Source: an uncultured bacterium
GTDB lineage: Bacteria; Actinomycetota; Coriobacteriia; Coriobacteriales; Atopobiaceae
DNA: 64,000 nucleotides
Reading direction: 5' to 3'
Assembly (NCBI GenBank): GCA_905214865.1
Contig: CAJMNO010000002.1
Span: forward strand, 62,001 to 126,000
The notes under the pieces are model-generated. The model had not been told where the DNA came from and searched no databases. It saw nothing but the letters and a program-made list of their open reading frames with translations. Below are positions 62,943 through 64,000 of the stretch, piece by piece (positions within the stretch are counted from its first letter, which is position 1; the number at the start of each line of letters is the position of its first letter). The translations under genes and the position numbers were made by a program.

Positions 62943-64000
62943 ATGCGCATGGCCTTGGACCAGAGGGCGACCGAGCGGACGGCGGGGGACGGGGCGGAGG
63001 GCCCCATGAGCCCGGAGGAGGAGCGCTACCTCGAGCTCCTCTCAAGGGGCTTTCCCACGCAGCAGGCGGCGTTCACCGAGATCATCAACCTCGAGGCGAT
63101 CCTCAACCTCCCCAAGGGCACCGAGCACTTCATGAGCGACGTCCACGGAGAGTACGAGGCGTTCCTGCACATCCTCAACAACTGCTCGGGAGTCATCCGC
63201 GAGCAGGTGGACCGCCTGTTCTCGACCGAGCTGGGCAGCGCGCAGCGCGCCAGCCTCTGCACCCTCATCTACTACCCGCAGGAGAAGCTCCGCCGCATGC
63301 ACGAGGCCGGCGAGACGAGCGACGAGTGGTACGCCCACACGCTATTCCTCCTGGTGCGCCTGGCACGGCGCCTGAGCGGCCTGTACACGCGCTCCAAGGT
63401 CCGCAAGGCCATGCCCGTCTCCTATGCCTACATCATCGACGAGCTCCTCCACGCCTCGGGCGAGGGCGAGACGAGCCGCCACGAGTACCACGAGCAGATC
63501 ATCGCGTCGATCGTGGGGACGGAGGCCACGGACGACTTCATCGTGTCCCTCTCCTCTCTGATCAAGCGCCTGGCCGTGGACCACCTGCACCTGGTGGGCG
63601 ACATCTTCGACCGCGGACCCCACGCCGACAGGATCATCGACAGCCTCATGGCCTACCACTCGCTCGACATCCAGTGGGGCAACCACGACATCAGCTGGAT
63701 GGGGGCGGCGGCCGGCTCCGAGGCCTGCGTGGCGTCGGTGGTGCGCAACAACGTCCGCTACCACACGCTCGACGTGCTGGAGGGCGCTTACGGCATCAGC
63801 CTGAGGGAGCTCGCGCTCTTCGCCGACCGCAACTACGTGGAGTACGACGTCATCTCCCCCATGGAGAAGGCCATCAGCGTCATCCTGTTCAAGCTCGAGG
63901 GCCAGCTGATCATGCGCAACCCCGACTTTGGGATGGAGGGCAGGCTGCTGCTGGACAAGATCGACGTCGTGGACGGCACGGTCACCATCGACGGCGTGCC
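62943..64000 (+). CDS. fbp: Class III fructose-1,6-bisphosphatase (3' end cut by window edge)
   Basis: This gluconeogenic phosphatase converts fructose-1,6-bisphosphate to fructose-6-phosphate. It starts at ATG 62943-62945 with GGGAG upstream; 352 codons are visible, and family members usually have ~640 residues. It belongs to the calcineurin-like, Firmicutes-type class III. The metal motifs are DVHGEY (from residue 66), GDIFDRGP and GNHD. It is divergent from ileS. The roughly 220-nt stretch before it holds no gene and no clear promoter. Confidence 0.92.
   Translation, partial: MRMALDQRATERTAGDGAEGPMSPEEERYLELLSRGFPTQQAAFTEIINLEAILNLPKGTEHFMSDVHGEYEAFLHILNNCSGVIREQVDRLFSTELGSAQRASLCTLIYYPQEKLRRMHEAGETSDEWYAHTLFLLVRLARRLSGLYTRSKVRKAMPVSYAYIIDELLHASGEGETSRHEYHEQIIASIVGTEATDDFIVSLSSLIKRLAVDHLHLVGDIFDRGPHADRIIDSLMAYHSLDIQWGNHDISWMGAAAGSEACVASVVRNNVRYHTLDVLEGAYGISLRELALFADRNYVEYDVISPMEKAISVILFKLEGQLIMRNPDFGMEGRLLLDKIDVVDGTVTIDGV

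Overview
The window is a 64 kb block of high-GC, densely packed housekeeping chromosome. The gene set suggests a Gram-positive actinobacterium of the class Coriobacteriia (Olsenella/Atopobium-like); that placement is my inference. Pointing that way are an actinobacterial integration host factor (mihF) next to gmk and rpoZ, RNase J, an LtaS-type polymer synthase, a class III fructose-1,6-bisphosphatase, frequent GTG/TTG starts and very tight 1-17 nt gene overlaps. All genes except rpsT and the right-edge fbp lie on the minus strand. I see no prophage, IS element, CRISPR array or plasmid-like region.

Layout, left to right (minus-strand operons are transcribed right to left). 1-5595: rnj-ftsK-rodZ, with rodZ cut by the window edge. 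5839-8428: rpsO-pnp. 8606-10567: a secreted NlpC/P60 wall hydrolase. 10701-14264: phoH-ybeY-dgkA-era-recO. 14344-24289: lepA, ltaS, dus, hemW, a membrane-anchored DnaJ-like protein, dnaJ and mtaB. 24520-24783: rpsT on the plus strand. 24894-29002: comEA-comEC-holA, where comEC has no stop codon before holA. 29169-31615: mihF-gmk-rpoZ-thiI. 31802-37105: the pyrimidine operon pyrR-pyrB-pyrC-pyrK-pyrD-pyrF. 37337-40410: a surface-polysaccharide export pair (permease plus ATPase) with a glycosyltransferase. 40689-40763: tRNA-Asn. 40946-52207: one long information-processing operon, rimP-nusA-infB-rbfA-nrnA-truB-ribF-dnaG-rpoD. 52382-56635: leuS and guaB. 56735-62410: ileS-lspA-rluD and a membrane glycosyltransferase, with a T-box leader upstream of ileS. 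62943-64000: fbp, cut by the right edge.

The genes fall into a few themes: ribosome and tRNA maturation with translation (rimP, rbfA, truB, era, ybeY, lepA, infB, rpsO, rpsT, dus, mtaB, thiI, leuS, ileS, rluD), RNA turnover (rnj, pnp, nrnA), transcription (nusA, rpoD, rpoZ), DNA replication, repair and uptake (dnaG, holA, recO, ftsK, comEA/EC), nucleotide synthesis (pyr operon, guaB, gmk), and envelope construction (ltaS, dgkA, lspA, ABC exporter, two GT2 enzymes, rodZ, NlpC/P60). The most noteworthy signals are regulatory or structural rather than a new system. They are an SD-sequestering pyrR leader, the ileS T-box with an Ile specifier and terminator, a candidate leaderless lepA start, the comEC reading-frame anomaly, a DnaJ homologue whose second substrate domain is replaced by membrane segments, an ABC ATPase with an N-terminal beta-rich domain, and a Cys/His-rich tail on NusA.
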